From Sandaracinobacteroides sp041909755 (GTDB taxonomy: Bacteria; Pseudomonadota; Alphaproteobacteria; Sphingomonadales; Sphingomonadaceae): a stretch of 27,298 bases of DNA. This document shows positions 1-8,705 of the stretch, in pieces. A model generated the notes under the pieces. The model was not told the DNA's origin, searched no databases, and saw only the letters and a program-made list of their open reading frames with translations. The first letter of the stretch is position 1. Each line of letters opens with the position of its first letter. The stretch spans positions 1-27,298 of the forward strand of contig NZ_JAYRCW010000028.1 in assembly GCF_041909755.1 (NCBI RefSeq), in the 5' to 3' direction. The translations under genes were made by a program, and so were the position numbers.

Positions 1-176
1 GCCCCAACAGGGCCACAATGGACAAAGCTGACGCCCCTGTAAACCTTTGGGCTGCCATGACGAAAGGCGGGGGAGGGCAATTGGCCGCACCCTGACCACC
101 TTGGCGGGTGGACGAAGGCGCCCCCGATCGCCCAGCTTACCGCCCGTCAACGAGGGGAAATCCGGGGAGACTGCGC

Positions 177-467
177 ATGCCGGCCTACATGATCCTGATC
201 CGTGAAAAGCTTCGCGATGCCGAGGCGATGAAGCGCTATGCCGAAGGCGCGGGCGAGGCGCGCCACGGGCATGACCTGAAGCCGCTCGCCTTTTACGGCG
301 CCTGCGAGACGCTGGAAGGCGCGGCTGCCGATGGCGTTGTGGTGATCGAGTTTCCGGACAGGGCGGCGGCGAAGGCCTGGTATCAGAGCCCGGCCTATGC
401 GGCTGCGCGCGAACACCGCTTTCAGGGGGCGGATTACCGGGTGATTCTGGTGGACGGCCTGGGCTGA
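177..467 (+). CDS. DUF1330 family protein
   Basis: This encodes a 96-residue soluble protein that I assign to the DUF1330 family, small alpha/beta-barrel proteins of the dimeric ferredoxin-like type. Visible family features are the N-terminal strand MPAYMILIRE, the middle segment VVVIEFPDRAAAKAWYQSP and the C-terminal RVILVDG strand. The length matches the usual 95-100 residues. I chose ATG 177 because a purine-rich GGGGAGA lies just upstream and the family begins here; an in-frame ATG at 108 would add 23 residues that look like untranslated sequence. The enzymatic role of the family is not established. It lies about 105 bp before an alcohol dehydrogenase on the same strand, so cotranscription is possible, but no functional link can be read from the sequence. 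Confidence 0.85.
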   Translation: MPAYMILIREKLRDAEAMKRYAEGAGEARHGHDLKPLAFYGACETLEGAAADGVVVIEFPDRAAAKAWYQSPAYAAAREHRFQGADYRVILVDGLG

Positions 468-572
468 CGCCGAAGGAGAGGCCGGGCGGTCGCCGCGCCC
501 GCATTTTCCGACAGGCGACGGTCGCCCACCCATGCCGCTACGGAGATGCGGACGCAGTGGAAGGGAACGGAC

Positions 573-1688
573 GTGACGGAAGCGGTGCAGGCAATCGCGG
601 CGGTGGTTCATCAGCCGATGGGGCCGTTCGAGCTCCGGACGATCGAGGTGGCGGCCCCGGGCGCGGGGGAGCTTCGGGTGGCCGTGAAGGCCGTGGGCAT
701 CTGCCATACCGACCTCGTGTTCGCGACCGGGATGGCCAGCATGACGCTGCCGGCCGTGTTCGGGCATGAAGGGGCGGGCATCGTCGAGGCCGTCGGCCCG
801 GGCGTCGAGGGCTTTTCCGTCGGCGACAAGGTGCTGCTGACGTTCGACAGCTGCGGCCACTGCCGCCGCTGCGCCGAGGGGCACCCGGCCTATTGCCAGG
901 ATTTCCCGATGCGCAACTATGCCCCTGTCCGACCCGACGGGACCACCGCGCTGAGCCTGGCGGGCGAGCCGCTGGGCGGGCAGTTCTTCGGCCAGTCCTC
1001 GTTCGCCAGCCATGCGATTTCCCGGGTGGGGAACACGGTGAAGCTGCCGCCGGATGCCGATCTCGCCATGCTGGCGCCGCTGGGCTGCGGCGTGCAGACC
1101 GGCGCCGGCGCGGTGCTGCGATCGCACGGGGCAGGGCCGGAAGATGTGCTGGTGGTGATCGGCGGCGGCGCGGTGGGGCTGTCGGCCGTCATGGGCGGAA
1201 AGATCGCCGGCTGCCGCACCATCATCCTGATCGAGCCGCGCGCGGACCGGCGGGCGCTGGGGCTTTCGCTGGGCGCGCATCACGCCATCGATCCGGCCGC
1301 CGGCGACACGGCAGAGGCCGTTCGCGCCATTTCGCCGCTGGGGGCAGACCATGTGATCGACACCAGCGGCCATGGCGGCGCGCTGCAGGCCGGATTGCAG
1401 ATGCTGGCACCGATGGGCACGCTGGGGCTGATCGGCGTGCCTGCGCAGTTCGATGCGACGCTGAACCTTGCCATCGCGCAGGCGATCACCTTCGGCCACC
1501 GGGTGATGGGCATCATCGAGGGCGACAGCGTGCCGGCGGATTTCCTGCCGCAGCTGGTCAACTGGGCGCGATCCGGCGCGCTGCCGGTGGAGCGGATGGT
1601 GACGACCTATCCCTTCGCGGAGATCAACCGGGCGATTCACGAGGCACATGAGGGCGGCACGGTGAAGCCCGTGCTGCTGTTTGACTGA
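573..1688 (+). CDS. Zinc-dependent alcohol dehydrogenase (MDR family, aryl-alcohol type)
   Basis: This is a medium-chain zinc alcohol dehydrogenase of 371 residues, expected to oxidise an alcohol to an aldehyde with NAD+ in the cytoplasm. Catalytic zinc ligands fit Cys44 (GICHTD), His65-Glu66 (GHE) and Cys172 (LGCG). The structural zinc lobe has Cys94, 97, 100 and 108 (CGHCRRC). The Rossmann loop is GGGAVG at about 197-202, and Glu221 at the end of the second strand favours NAD over NADP. The spacing and LGCGVQTGAG resemble the benzyl/aryl-alcohol dehydrogenase group, but the substrate is an inference. I prefer GTG 573, which has AGGGA seven bases upstream; ATG 546, nine codons earlier, is possible but has a weaker ribosome site. 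The following aldehyde dehydrogenase starts 22 bp after its stop, which suggests a two-step oxidation operon. Confidence 0.9.
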   Translation: MTEAVQAIAAVVHQPMGPFELRTIEVAAPGAGELRVAVKAVGICHTDLVFATGMASMTLPAVFGHEGAGIVEAVGPGVEGFSVGDKVLLTFDSCGHCRRCAEGHPAYCQDFPMRNYAPVRPDGTTALSLAGEPLGGQFFGQSSFASHAISRVGNTVKLPPDADLAMLAPLGCGVQTGAGAVLRSHGAGPEDVLVVIGGGAVGLSAVMGGKIAGCRTIILIEPRADRRALGLSLGAHHAIDPAAGDTAEAVRAISPLGADHVIDTSGHGGALQAGLQMLAPMGTLGLIGVPAQFDATLNLAIAQAITFGHRVMGIIEGDSVPADFLPQLVNWARSGALPVERMVTTYPFAEINRAIHEAHEGGTVKPVLLFD

Positions 1689-1710
1689 ACCCGCAGGAAA
1701 GGCTTGGCAG

Positions 1711-3120
1711 ATGGATTTCGAAACCGGCTATCAGATGACGATCGGCGGGCGCGGCGTGGATGGCGCGGGGCGGATCGATGTGGTGAACCCCGCCACGGCC
1801 GAGGTGTTCGCGCAGGCGCCGGATTGTTCGCGCGCGCAGCTCGATGAGGCGGTTGCCGCCGCGCAGGCGGCCTTTCCGGCGTGGAAGGCAATGGCCATCG
1901 AGGAGCGGCAGGCGCTGATCCGCAAGTGCGGCGAGGCGCTGATGGGCCATACGGAGGCGCTGGCGCGGCTGTTCACGCGCGAGCAGGGGCGCCCGACCGA
2001 TGCGGCGAAGCAGGAAATCCAGGGCGGGGCAGCCTGGCTGATGGCCTTTTCGCAGATGACGCCACCTGTGCATCTGGAAGAGACGGACACCCGCTGGATC
2101 GAGACGCGCTATGTACCGCTGGGCGTGGTGTGCGCGATTTCGCCGTGGAACTTCCCGGTGATGCTGTCGATGTGGAAGGTGGCGGCCGCGCTGGCGGCCG
2201 GGAACACGATGGTGCTGAAGCCTTCGCCCTTCACCCCGCTGTGCGTGCTGAAGGTGGGTGAGATCTTCCGCCAGATCCTGCCGCCGGGCGTGCTGAACGT
2301 GGTGACGGGCGGCGACGAGCTGGGCGTGTGGATGACGAGCCATCCGGGCTTTGCCAAGATCAGTTTCACCGGCTCCACCGCGACGGGCAAGAAGGTGATG
2401 GAGGCTGCCGCCAAGGATCTGAAGCGGGTGACGCTGGAACTGGGCGGCAACGACGCCGCCATCGTGATGCCCGACGTGGACCTGGACGAAATCGCGCAGA
2501 AGATCTTCTTCGGCGCCTTCTTCAACACCGCGCAGATCTGCGTCGCCACCAAGCGGCTCTATGTGCATGAGGATGTGTATGAGGGGCTGCGCGACCGGCT
2601 GGTGGGGATCGCCAAGGCCATCAAGGTGGGCGACGGCGCGGAACAGGGCACCGTGCTGGGGCCGATCCAGAACAAGCGACAGTATGAGCGCGTGCTGGAG
2701 TTGCTGGAGGATGCGAAGGCGAGCGGGCTGACCCTGCTGCAGGGCGCGGACGTGCCGGACGGCGGCTATTTCATCCCCGTGACGATCGTGGACAACCCAC
2801 CCGAGGACAGCCGCGTGGTGCAGGAGGAGGCGTTCGGCCCGATCCTGCCGATGCTGCGCTTCCGGGATGTGGACGATGTGATCGCGCGGGCGAACACCAG
2901 CGAATATGGGCTGGCGGGCGCGGTGTGGAGCAAGGATGTGCAGGCCGGCATCGACATCGCCCGGCGGATGGAAACCGGCACCATCTGGGTGAACCAGAAT
3001 CTGGAGCTGACGCCGGGAACCCCGTTCGCCGGCCACAAGCAGAGCGGTTTCGGCGTGGAAAACGGCATGGAGGGCCTGCTGGAGTTCATGGTGCCGCAGG
3101 TGGTGAATGTCGCGCGCTGA
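1711..3120 (+). CDS. NAD(P)-dependent aldehyde dehydrogenase
   Basis: This is an aldehyde dehydrogenase superfamily enzyme of 469 residues, which would oxidise an aldehyde to a carboxylate. The cofactor-site PWNFP motif holds the conserved Asn at about 147. The Rossmann turn GSTATG is at 221-226, the general base is Glu243 in LELGG, and the catalytic nucleophile is Cys277 in NTAQICVATKR. The downstream EEAFGPILP motif is also present. Length is normal for the family. ATG 1711 is chosen because AGGAAAGG sits about nine bases upstream; an upstream TTG (1681) in the same frame would overlap the preceding gene. It probably takes the aldehyde made by the alcohol dehydrogenase just upstream. The stop codon lies in the loop of the first hairpin of a 28-bp tandem repeat array. 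Confidence 0.92.
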   Translation: MDFETGYQMTIGGRGVDGAGRIDVVNPATAEVFAQAPDCSRAQLDEAVAAAQAAFPAWKAMAIEERQALIRKCGEALMGHTEALARLFTREQGRPTDAAKQEIQGGAAWLMAFSQMTPPVHLEETDTRWIETRYVPLGVVCAISPWNFPVMLSMWKVAAALAAGNTMVLKPSPFTPLCVLKVGEIFRQILPPGVLNVVTGGDELGVWMTSHPGFAKISFTGSTATGKKVMEAAAKDLKRVTLELGGNDAAIVMPDVDLDEIAQKIFFGAFFNTAQICVATKRLYVHEDVYEGLRDRLVGIAKAIKVGDGAEQGTVLGPIQNKRQYERVLELLEDAKASGLTLLQGADVPDGGYFIPVTIVDNPPEDSRVVQEEAFGPILPMLRFRDVDDVIARANTSEYGLAGAVWSKDVQAGIDIARRMETGTIWVNQNLELTPGTPFAGHKQSGFGVENGMEGLLEFMVPQVVNVAR

Positions 3121-3211
3121 GGCGCGCGCAGGAATGGGGGTGCGCTGAGGCGCGCGCAGGAATGGGGGTGCGCTGAGGCGCGCGCAGGAATGGGGGTGCG
3201 CTGAGGCGCGC
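3114..3211. repeat. 28-bp tandem repeat, three full units plus partial flanks
   Basis: Three exact 28-bp copies run from 3121-3148, 3149-3176 and 3177-3204. They are preceded by the last 7 bp of a unit (3114-3120, which includes the aldehyde dehydrogenase stop) and followed by the first 7 bp of another. Each unit starts GGCGCGCGCAGG and ends TGCGCTGA. Across each junction the sequence can fold as GCGC-TGAG-GCGC; the first is longest (GCGCGC, TGAG loop, GCGCGC at 3112-3127). The array fills most of the gap between the convergent aldehyde dehydrogenase and dnaE2 genes, so bidirectional termination is possible but has no T-tract support. Confidence 0.95.
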
Positions 3212-3249
3212 CCTGCATTCGGGCTGTCGGTGGGGGTGACGGGCCGGCG

Positions 3250-6200
3250 TCAGTGAAAATCGCGGGAGTTCGGCAGCACGCGCACGTTGCGCGGATGCCG
3301 GGCGCGGTTCGGCGGCGTCGGGTTCGCCTGGGCTTCCTCCAGTTGGCCGAGCATGTGCGTCAGGTCGTCCACGCGGTCGGTCATCAGGTGAATCACGCCC
3401 TCGGGGCTGCGCTGCAGGATGCCTTCGGCCCGCATCAGCCGGGCCGACATCACCGGGCGGCGCAGGCGTTCGAACTGGCGCGCCCAAATGAGCAGGTTGG
3501 TGACGCCGGTTTCATCCTCCAGCGTCACGAAGATGGCGTTGCCCTTGCCGGGCCGCTGGCGGATCAGCACCACACCCGCCACCGCCACGCGGCGGCCAGG
3601 CTTCGCGTCGGCGGCTTCTGAACAGGAGAGAATGCCCTGCCCCCGCAGTTCGTCGCGCAGGAAGTACATGGGATGCTGCCGGAGCGACAGGCGGATCATC
3701 TGGTAATCGGCCACCACCTCCTCGCTTTCGGGCATGGCGGGCAGCGCCATGTCTGCCTCTTCGCCCAGTTCGCGGGCGTCGGCGGCGGCGAACAGCGGCA
3801 ATTCATCGGAAGGGGTCCGGCGGGTCTGCCACAGGGCTTCCCGGCGGGGGAGCGCGAGCGACCGGAAGGCGTCTGCATCCGCCAGCAGGTGCAGCGCGCG
3901 AGAGGGCAGCCGCGCCCTGCGGGCAAGTTCTTCAATGCCGGTGAATTTGCCCCCCGCCCGGGCAGCCGCCAAACGATTGCCCCACGCCTCGTGGAAGCCG
4001 TCGATCTGGCGCAAGCCGAGCCTCAACGCGGGGGCGCCCACGGCATCGCGCTCCAGGCTGTTGTCCCAGTGGCTGGCGTTCACATCCATGTGGCGCACAT
4101 CCACCCCATGCTCGCGGGCGTCGCGGACGATCTGGGCAGGCGCATAGAAACCCATCGGCTGGCTGTTCAGCAGGGCGCAGGCGAACACCGCCGGCTGGTG
4201 GCATTTGATCCACGCCGAGACATAGACGAGCTTGGCAAAGGCCAGCGCGTGGCTCTCCGGAAAGCCATAGCTGCCGAAGCCCCTGATCTGGTCATAGCAA
4301 CGCTGGGCGAAGGCGCGTTCATAGCCGCGCGCCACCATGCCTTCGATCATCTTCGGCTCGAATTCGTGGATGGTGCCGACATTGCGGAACGTGGCCATCG
4401 CCTTGCGCAGCTGATTGGCTTCGCCGGGCGTGAAGCCGGCCGCCACGATGGCGAGCTTCATCGCCTGCTCCTGAAACAGCGGAACGCCGCAGGTCTTGCC
4501 AAGCAGCGCTTTCAGTTCATCCGGATCATGGGGCGGCGCAGGGGCGGGATAGTCCACCTTCTCCAACCCGCTCCGCCGCCTGAGATACGGATGCACCATA
4601 TCCCCCTCGATCGGCCCGGGGCGGACGATGGCGACCTGAATCGTCAGGTCGTAGATCGTGCGGGGTTTCAGTCGCGGCAGCATGTTGATCTGCGCCCGGC
4701 TTTCCACCTGGAACACGCCCACGCTGTCGCCCTTGCACAGCATGTCATAGACGGCCGCGTCCTCGGTCGTTCCATCCAGCTCCAGATCATGGTCGCCCAG
4801 ATCATGCGCGCGCATCAGCTCGAAGGATTTGCGGATGCACGTCAGCATCCCCAGCGCCAGCACGTCCACCTTCATCAGGTTCAGCGCGTCGATATCGTCC
4901 TTGTCCCACTCGATGAACGTGCGGTCTTCCATCGCCGCATTGTGGATCGGCACAGTCTCGTCCAGCCGGTCCTCCGTCAGCACGAATCCGCCGACATGCT
5001 GCGACAGGTGGCGGGGAAAGTGCAGCAGCCGGTTCACCAGTTTCGCCAGCCGGGCGATCTGCGGGTTGGCCGGATCAACGCCCGCCTCGCGATAACGGCT
5101 CTCCTCCATCTCGCTGGAAAAACTGCCCCATACGGTCGACGAAAGCCGGCTCGTCACATCCTCGGACAGCCCCAGCGCCTTGCCCACATCGCGCACCGCG
5201 CTGCGCGGGCGATAGTGGATGACGGTGGCGGCGATGCCCGCCCGCTCGCGGCCATAGCGGCGATAGACATACTGCATCACCTCCTCGCGCCGCTCGTGCT
5301 CGAAATCGACATCGATGTCGGGCGGCTCGGCCCGATCTTCCGATACAAAACGCGAGAAGAGCAGGTCGTATTTCTCCGGATCGACGGAGGTGATGCCCAG
5401 CAGGAAGCAGACGATGGAATTGGCGGCCGAGCCGCGCCCCTGGCACAGGATCGGCGGCCCCTGCGCACGGGCGAACTTCACCAGATCGTGGACGGTCAGG
5501 AAATAGCAGGCATAGTTGCGCCGCTCGATCAGGTCGAACTCCTCGGCCAGCCGGGCCTGCACGCCTCTGGGCAACATATCGCCATAACGCGCATGCGCCG
5601 CCTCCAGCACGATATGCTTCAGCCAGCTGAGAGGTTCCCAGCCCGCCGGCACCGGTTCGTGCGGATATTCATAGCCCAACTGGTCCAGCGAGAAGCGGAT
5701 ACGGCCCAGCAATGCCAAACTCTCTGACACCGCCTCAGGGCAGCTTTCGAACAGGCGGGCCATCTCGGCCGGGGATTTCAGATGCCGCTCGGCATTCGCT
5801 TCCAGCCGGCGCCCGGCCGTGTGGATCGTCACCTTTTCGCGGATGCAGGTCAGCACATCGTGCAGAGGCCGATCCTCCGGCACGGCATAGAGCGCATCGT
5901 TCGTGGCAATCAGGGGGATGAAGAGGTCGCGTCCCAATCGCCGCAACTGTTCCAGCCGCCGCTGGTCGTGGCCATTGCGGGGCATGGTCGCCGCCAGCCA
6001 CAATCGACGCGGGAAGGCTTGCCCGAGTTGCCGAAGCGCCGGCGCATCCGCTTGCGACGCAAAGGCGATCAGCAGCAGCCCCTCGCCATGCGCCAGCAAA
6101 TCCTCCAGGCGCAGTTCGCAATCCCCCTTCTGCGTGCGCCGGTTGCCCAGCGACAGCAGCCGCGTCAGCCACCCCCAGCCGCGCCGGTCCTGCGGATAGG

Positions 6201-6471
6201 CGACAATGTCCGGCGTGCCGTCCGCAAACACCAACCGCGCGCCCACCACCAGTCGGAACGGCGGCAATTCCAGTCCGGCCGCCACCGCCTTGTCGGACGC
6301 CTGCCGCAGCGCCACATGCGCGCGCACCACGCCTGCCACCGTGTTGCGATCCGCGATGCCGATCCCGGCCATCCCCAGCGCCAACGCCTCGGCCACCATC
6401 TCGTGCGGATGGCTGGCCCCGCGCAGGAAGCTGTAGTTGCTGGCGGCCGAAAGTTCCGCGAAGTCCGTCAT
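3250..6471 (-). CDS. dnaE2: Error-prone DNA polymerase DnaE2 (ImuC)
   Basis: This is a C-family DNA polymerase of 1073 residues, the catalytic member of the ImuA-ImuB-DnaE2 translesion mutasome. The N-terminal PHP domain starts MTDFAELSAASNYSFLRGAS; the usual first His is missing, as is normal for DnaE2 and unlike replicative DnaE1. Palm-domain signatures include GRGSAANS and the catalytic acidic cluster PPDIDVDFEHERREEV, with a further Asp in KVDVLALGML. Near the C terminus an OB-fold reads LIRQRPGKGNAIFVTLEDETG, and the end NVRVLPNSRDFH is characteristic. The start at 6471 overlaps the imuB stop by 4 bp (ATGA), so translation is probably coupled; a 48-codon upstream extension would lie inside imuB and is rejected. 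Expression should follow the LexA-controlled imuA promoter. Confidence 0.97.
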   Translation of the reverse strand: MTDFAELSAASNYSFLRGASHPHEMVAEALALGMAGIGIADRNTVAGVVRAHVALRQASDKAVAAGLELPPFRLVVGARLVFADGTPDIVAYPQDRRGWGWLTRLLSLGNRRTQKGDCELRLEDLLAHGEGLLLIAFASQADAPALRQLGQAFPRRLWLAATMPRNGHDQRRLEQLRRLGRDLFIPLIATNDALYAVPEDRPLHDVLTCIREKVTIHTAGRRLEANAERHLKSPAEMARLFESCPEAVSESLALLGRIRFSLDQLGYEYPHEPVPAGWEPLSWLKHIVLEAAHARYGDMLPRGVQARLAEEFDLIERRNYACYFLTVHDLVKFARAQGPPILCQGRGSAANSIVCFLLGITSVDPEKYDLLFSRFVSEDRAEPPDIDVDFEHERREEVMQYVYRRYGRERAGIAATVIHYRPRSAVRDVGKALGLSEDVTSRLSSTVWGSFSSEMEESRYREAGVDPANPQIARLAKLVNRLLHFPRHLSQHVGGFVLTEDRLDETVPIHNAAMEDRTFIEWDKDDIDALNLMKVDVLALGMLTCIRKSFELMRAHDLGDHDLELDGTTEDAAVYDMLCKGDSVGVFQVESRAQINMLPRLKPRTIYDLTIQVAIVRPGPIEGDMVHPYLRRRSGLEKVDYPAPAPPHDPDELKALLGKTCGVPLFQEQAMKLAIVAAGFTPGEANQLRKAMATFRNVGTIHEFEPKMIEGMVARGYERAFAQRCYDQIRGFGSYGFPESHALAFAKLVYVSAWIKCHQPAVFACALLNSQPMGFYAPAQIVRDAREHGVDVRHMDVNASHWDNSLERDAVGAPALRLGLRQIDGFHEAWGNRLAAARAGGKFTGIEELARRARLPSRALHLLADADAFRSLALPRREALWQTRRTPSDELPLFAAADARELGEEADMALPAMPESEEVVADYQMIRLSLRQHPMYFLRDELRGQGILSCSEAADAKPGRRVAVAGVVLIRQRPGKGNAIFVTLEDETGVTNLLIWARQFERLRRPVMSARLMRAEGILQRSPEGVIHLMTDRVDDLTHMLGQLEEAQANPTPPNRARHPRNVRVLPNSRDFH

Positions 6472-8015
6472 GCGAACAGGCCATGAATGAACCAGCTCGG
6501 GTGCCCCGCCTCGCGCTCGTGCAGGCCGCGCCGGAACAGCCAGAAGCGTCGCCCGGCCTCGTCCTCCACCCGGTAGTAATCCCGTGTGGGCCGCCCCTCG
6601 CTGGCCATCTGCCACCAGGGCGCGGCGATGCGTTCAGGCCCCTCGGCGCGAACCACGACATGGTGACGTCCGCGCCAGATGAAGCGGCGCGGCGGTGCAT
6701 CGGGCACTTCGGCCATCACGATGATCGGCTGCGGCGGGTCCAGCAGGCAGAGGGGGCGAAGCGGCGGCTCAGAAGCCGGGGGAAGCGGCCAGTCCGGGGC
6801 AGGGTTGCTCGCCTGCGCCGGAATGGAACGGACCGCACGTTCCGGCACATGCGTATCGACCGGCAGCAGCCTGCGGATGCGATCACGGCCGTGGCGCGCG
6901 CTCAGCCGGTCGATCAGGGCAGACAGCGCTTCCCCCTGCGTGCGGCTGGCATCCAGATCGGCCTGCACGGTTCCAAGCGGCTCCGTCGCCGCCACCGCAA
7001 AGCGGATCAGATCGAACCCGAAGCCGGGATCCAGCGGGTCGGACAGGGCCTCGATCCGTTCGCGCAGCAGCCGGGCCAGGAGGGCCGGATCGCGCGTGGG
7101 CTGGCCGGTCTCGATGGTCAGTTCACGCACCTCGCCGTCGCTTCGACACAGGCTTATGGCAAAGCCGCGCCCGCCTTCATGGCGCTGTTCCAAAGCCAGC
7201 GCCGCCTTCGCCGCCAATCCGTCAACCGCCCCCAGCACGCTGTCCACATGCGCGATCGGTTCGGCAAAGCGCCGCGCGAAGTGCAGCGCCGGCAAGGGGC
7301 GCCGGGGCGAAAGCCGGCTGTCCGTCCGGCCCAGAAGCCTGTCGAGCGCATAGGTCGCCTGTTTGCCGAAACGGGCCGACAAGGGGGCCGTCGGCCGGTC
7401 CGCCAGATCGCCCACCAGCTTCAGCCCGGCGCGACGCACCGCCATTTCGGCCTCTGGCGCAAGCCCCAGCGCCGTCACCGGCAGCAGCCGGATCGCCTGC
7501 GCCTCGCCGGCGGCGGAAACCGGGAAGCGCGCCAGCGCATGGGCGGCCAGGGGCGTGGAGGCGATGGCGTGGCGCACGGCCAGATACCCGCCGAGCAGCC
7601 TTTGCGCATCGGCGGCAAGTGCAGCTTCGCCGCCGAACAGATGCGCGCAGCCGCCGATGTCGATCAGCAGGCCGTCTGGGGGATCGGGCTGAACAATGGG
7701 CGACCAGCGCAGGGCGGTGTCAGACAGGCGCAGCAGCAGCTGCGCGTCGGCTGCCGGATCGGCCTGCTCCGCGCGGAGGCCGGGCACGCGGGCCAGCGCG
7801 TCAGCCAGCGTCATTCCCGGCGCCAGCCCCAGTTTCCGCGCCTGCGGGCAGGCGGCCGTCAGTCGCCGGGCATTGCGCTCGGTCGCCACCAGAACAAGTG
7901 CATCATCCGGCTTTCCGCATGGGGAAGACATCCGCCACCGGTCTGTCGGCAGGAAGGGGAACCACATCGCCAGGAAGCGCCGCTCGATCGAGGTCGCGGA
8001 AACTTGCGGAGTCAC
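6468..8015 (-). CDS. imuB: ImuB, Y-family polymerase-like mutasome protein
   Basis: ImuB is a Y-family DNA polymerase relative that in the best-studied cases is catalytically inactive and links DnaE2 to the sliding clamp during SOS mutagenesis. The 515-residue product opens with ERRFLAMWFPFLPTDRW, the family's hallmark start. It keeps a degenerate palm segment (LLIDIGGCAHLFGGEA) and ends with the family C terminus RRFWLFRRGL...HPSWFIHGLFA. I chose GTG 8015 because GGAG lies seven bases upstream and the residues before LAMWFP are conserved; ATG 7967 would remove them. The gene overlaps the end of imuA by 113 bp in a different frame and dnaE2 by 4 bp. I did not identify the beta-clamp-binding motif with certainty. 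Confidence 0.95.
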   Translation of the reverse strand: MTPQVSATSIERRFLAMWFPFLPTDRWRMSSPCGKPDDALVLVATERNARRLTAACPQARKLGLAPGMTLADALARVPGLRAEQADPAADAQLLLRLSDTALRWSPIVQPDPPDGLLIDIGGCAHLFGGEAALAADAQRLLGGYLAVRHAIASTPLAAHALARFPVSAAGEAQAIRLLPVTALGLAPEAEMAVRRAGLKLVGDLADRPTAPLSARFGKQATYALDRLLGRTDSRLSPRRPLPALHFARRFAEPIAHVDSVLGAVDGLAAKAALALEQRHEGGRGFAISLCRSDGEVRELTIETGQPTRDPALLARLLRERIEALSDPLDPGFGFDLIRFAVAATEPLGTVQADLDASRTQGEALSALIDRLSARHGRDRIRRLLPVDTHVPERAVRSIPAQASNPAPDWPLPPASEPPLRPLCLLDPPQPIIVMAEVPDAPPRRFIWRGRHHVVVRAEGPERIAAPWWQMASEGRPTRDYYRVEDEAGRRFWLFRRGLHEREAGHPSWFIHGLFA

Positions 8016-8688
8016 GATCCCACTCCAGCCGCCAGCGCCCGCGCCCGCCGCCGCGATGCTTCAGCAGGTCCAGTTCGATGGCCGGCCGTCCGGGGGCGTT
8101 GCCCTCCAGCGGCCGCGAGGCGACCGACCGCACCGACCAGCGCGTGGCAGCCGCACTGGCACACGGCTCGGCCTCCAGCCGCAGCAGCAGCGCGGTGACG
8201 CCAGAGGCTTCGGCCGCCAGCTGGAACCGGCGCGTGGCCGTCAGGCCAAGGTTGCGGGGATTGCGCCACAGTTCGATCACCGCCACGCCCACATCCGGGC
8301 AGCGCAGCACATCGGCGCCCGCCCGAAGAACGGCATCGGCATCGGGCAAGACGCCCAGCAGCAGCTGCTGCGGATCGAGGCCGATGCCCGAAAGGCCCGG
8401 CCCGAACAGCTGCAGCCGCGTCTCTGCCCGCGCCTCGCGCAGCCAGATGCAGGCCCTGCCAAGCCGCCGGCACAGCATCGCCGCGAACCCGGCCGCGCCG
8501 GCCGGATCCTCTCTGTCTGCGGCGAACAGTTCATGGAGCTGCCCGCGGCCAAGTCCGCCCCCAAGCGCCGCGTCCAGCCCTTCATGGCCGGATGAGACAT
8601 GCCCGCCCCGCACATGCGCACCAGCCTGCCCGGAAATCCGGAGCAGCTGGCGAATCCGCGCCTGTCTGTCATCAGCTTGTGGGGCCAT
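7903..8688 (-). CDS. imuA: ImuA, RecA-like SOS mutagenesis protein
   Basis: This 261-residue protein matches ImuA, a RecA/SulA-related protein that supports the ImuB-DnaE2 mutasome. Family features are the segment SSGHEGLDAALGGGLGRGQLHELFAADRED (degenerate P-loop area, about 32-61), the downstream IWLREARAETRLQLFGPGLSGIGLDPQQLLL region, and the conserved position directly upstream of imuB. No intact Walker A motif is seen, which is usual for ImuA. The ATG at 8688 has no clear Shine-Dalgarno sequence; a LexA box begins only three bases upstream. The transcript may therefore be leaderless or nearly so. Alternatively the true start is a little further in, since the first 30 residues are the least diagnostic. 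It is the first gene of the cassette. Confidence 0.92.
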   Translation of the reverse strand: MAPQADDRQARIRQLLRISGQAGAHVRGGHVSSGHEGLDAALGGGLGRGQLHELFAADREDPAGAAGFAAMLCRRLGRACIWLREARAETRLQLFGPGLSGIGLDPQQLLLGVLPDADAVLRAGADVLRCPDVGVAVIELWRNPRNLGLTATRRFQLAAEASGVTALLLRLEAEPCASAAATRWSVRSVASRPLEGNAPGRPAIELDLLKHRGGGRGRWRLEWDRDSASFRDLDRAALPGDVVPLPADRPVADVFPMRKAG

Positions 8689-8690
8689 AT

Positions 8691-8705
8691 GTTCACTATA
8701 TGTTC
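8691..8705. promoter_or_regulatory. LexA operator (alphaproteobacterial SOS box)
   Basis: GTTCACTATATGTTC is an exact GTTC-N7-GTTC direct repeat, the known LexA-binding site of alphaproteobacteria. It lies immediately upstream of imuA, a classic SOS target. The site overlaps the proposed -10 and transcription start, so bound LexA would block the promoter. Confidence 0.93.

Noticed and set aside
3..95. Short plus-strand frame open to the left window edge, ending at TGA 93-95
   Set aside because: It could be the tail of an upstream gene, but about 30 codons with no recognisable motif is too little to call.
3121..3204. 28-bp repeats read as a CRISPR array
   Set aside because: The unit length fits, but copies are contiguous with no spacers and no cas genes are present.
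3673..5727. 684-codon plus-strand frame opposite dnaE2
   Set aside because: dnaE2 motifs are continuous on the minus strand; the opposite frame has no recognisable domain.
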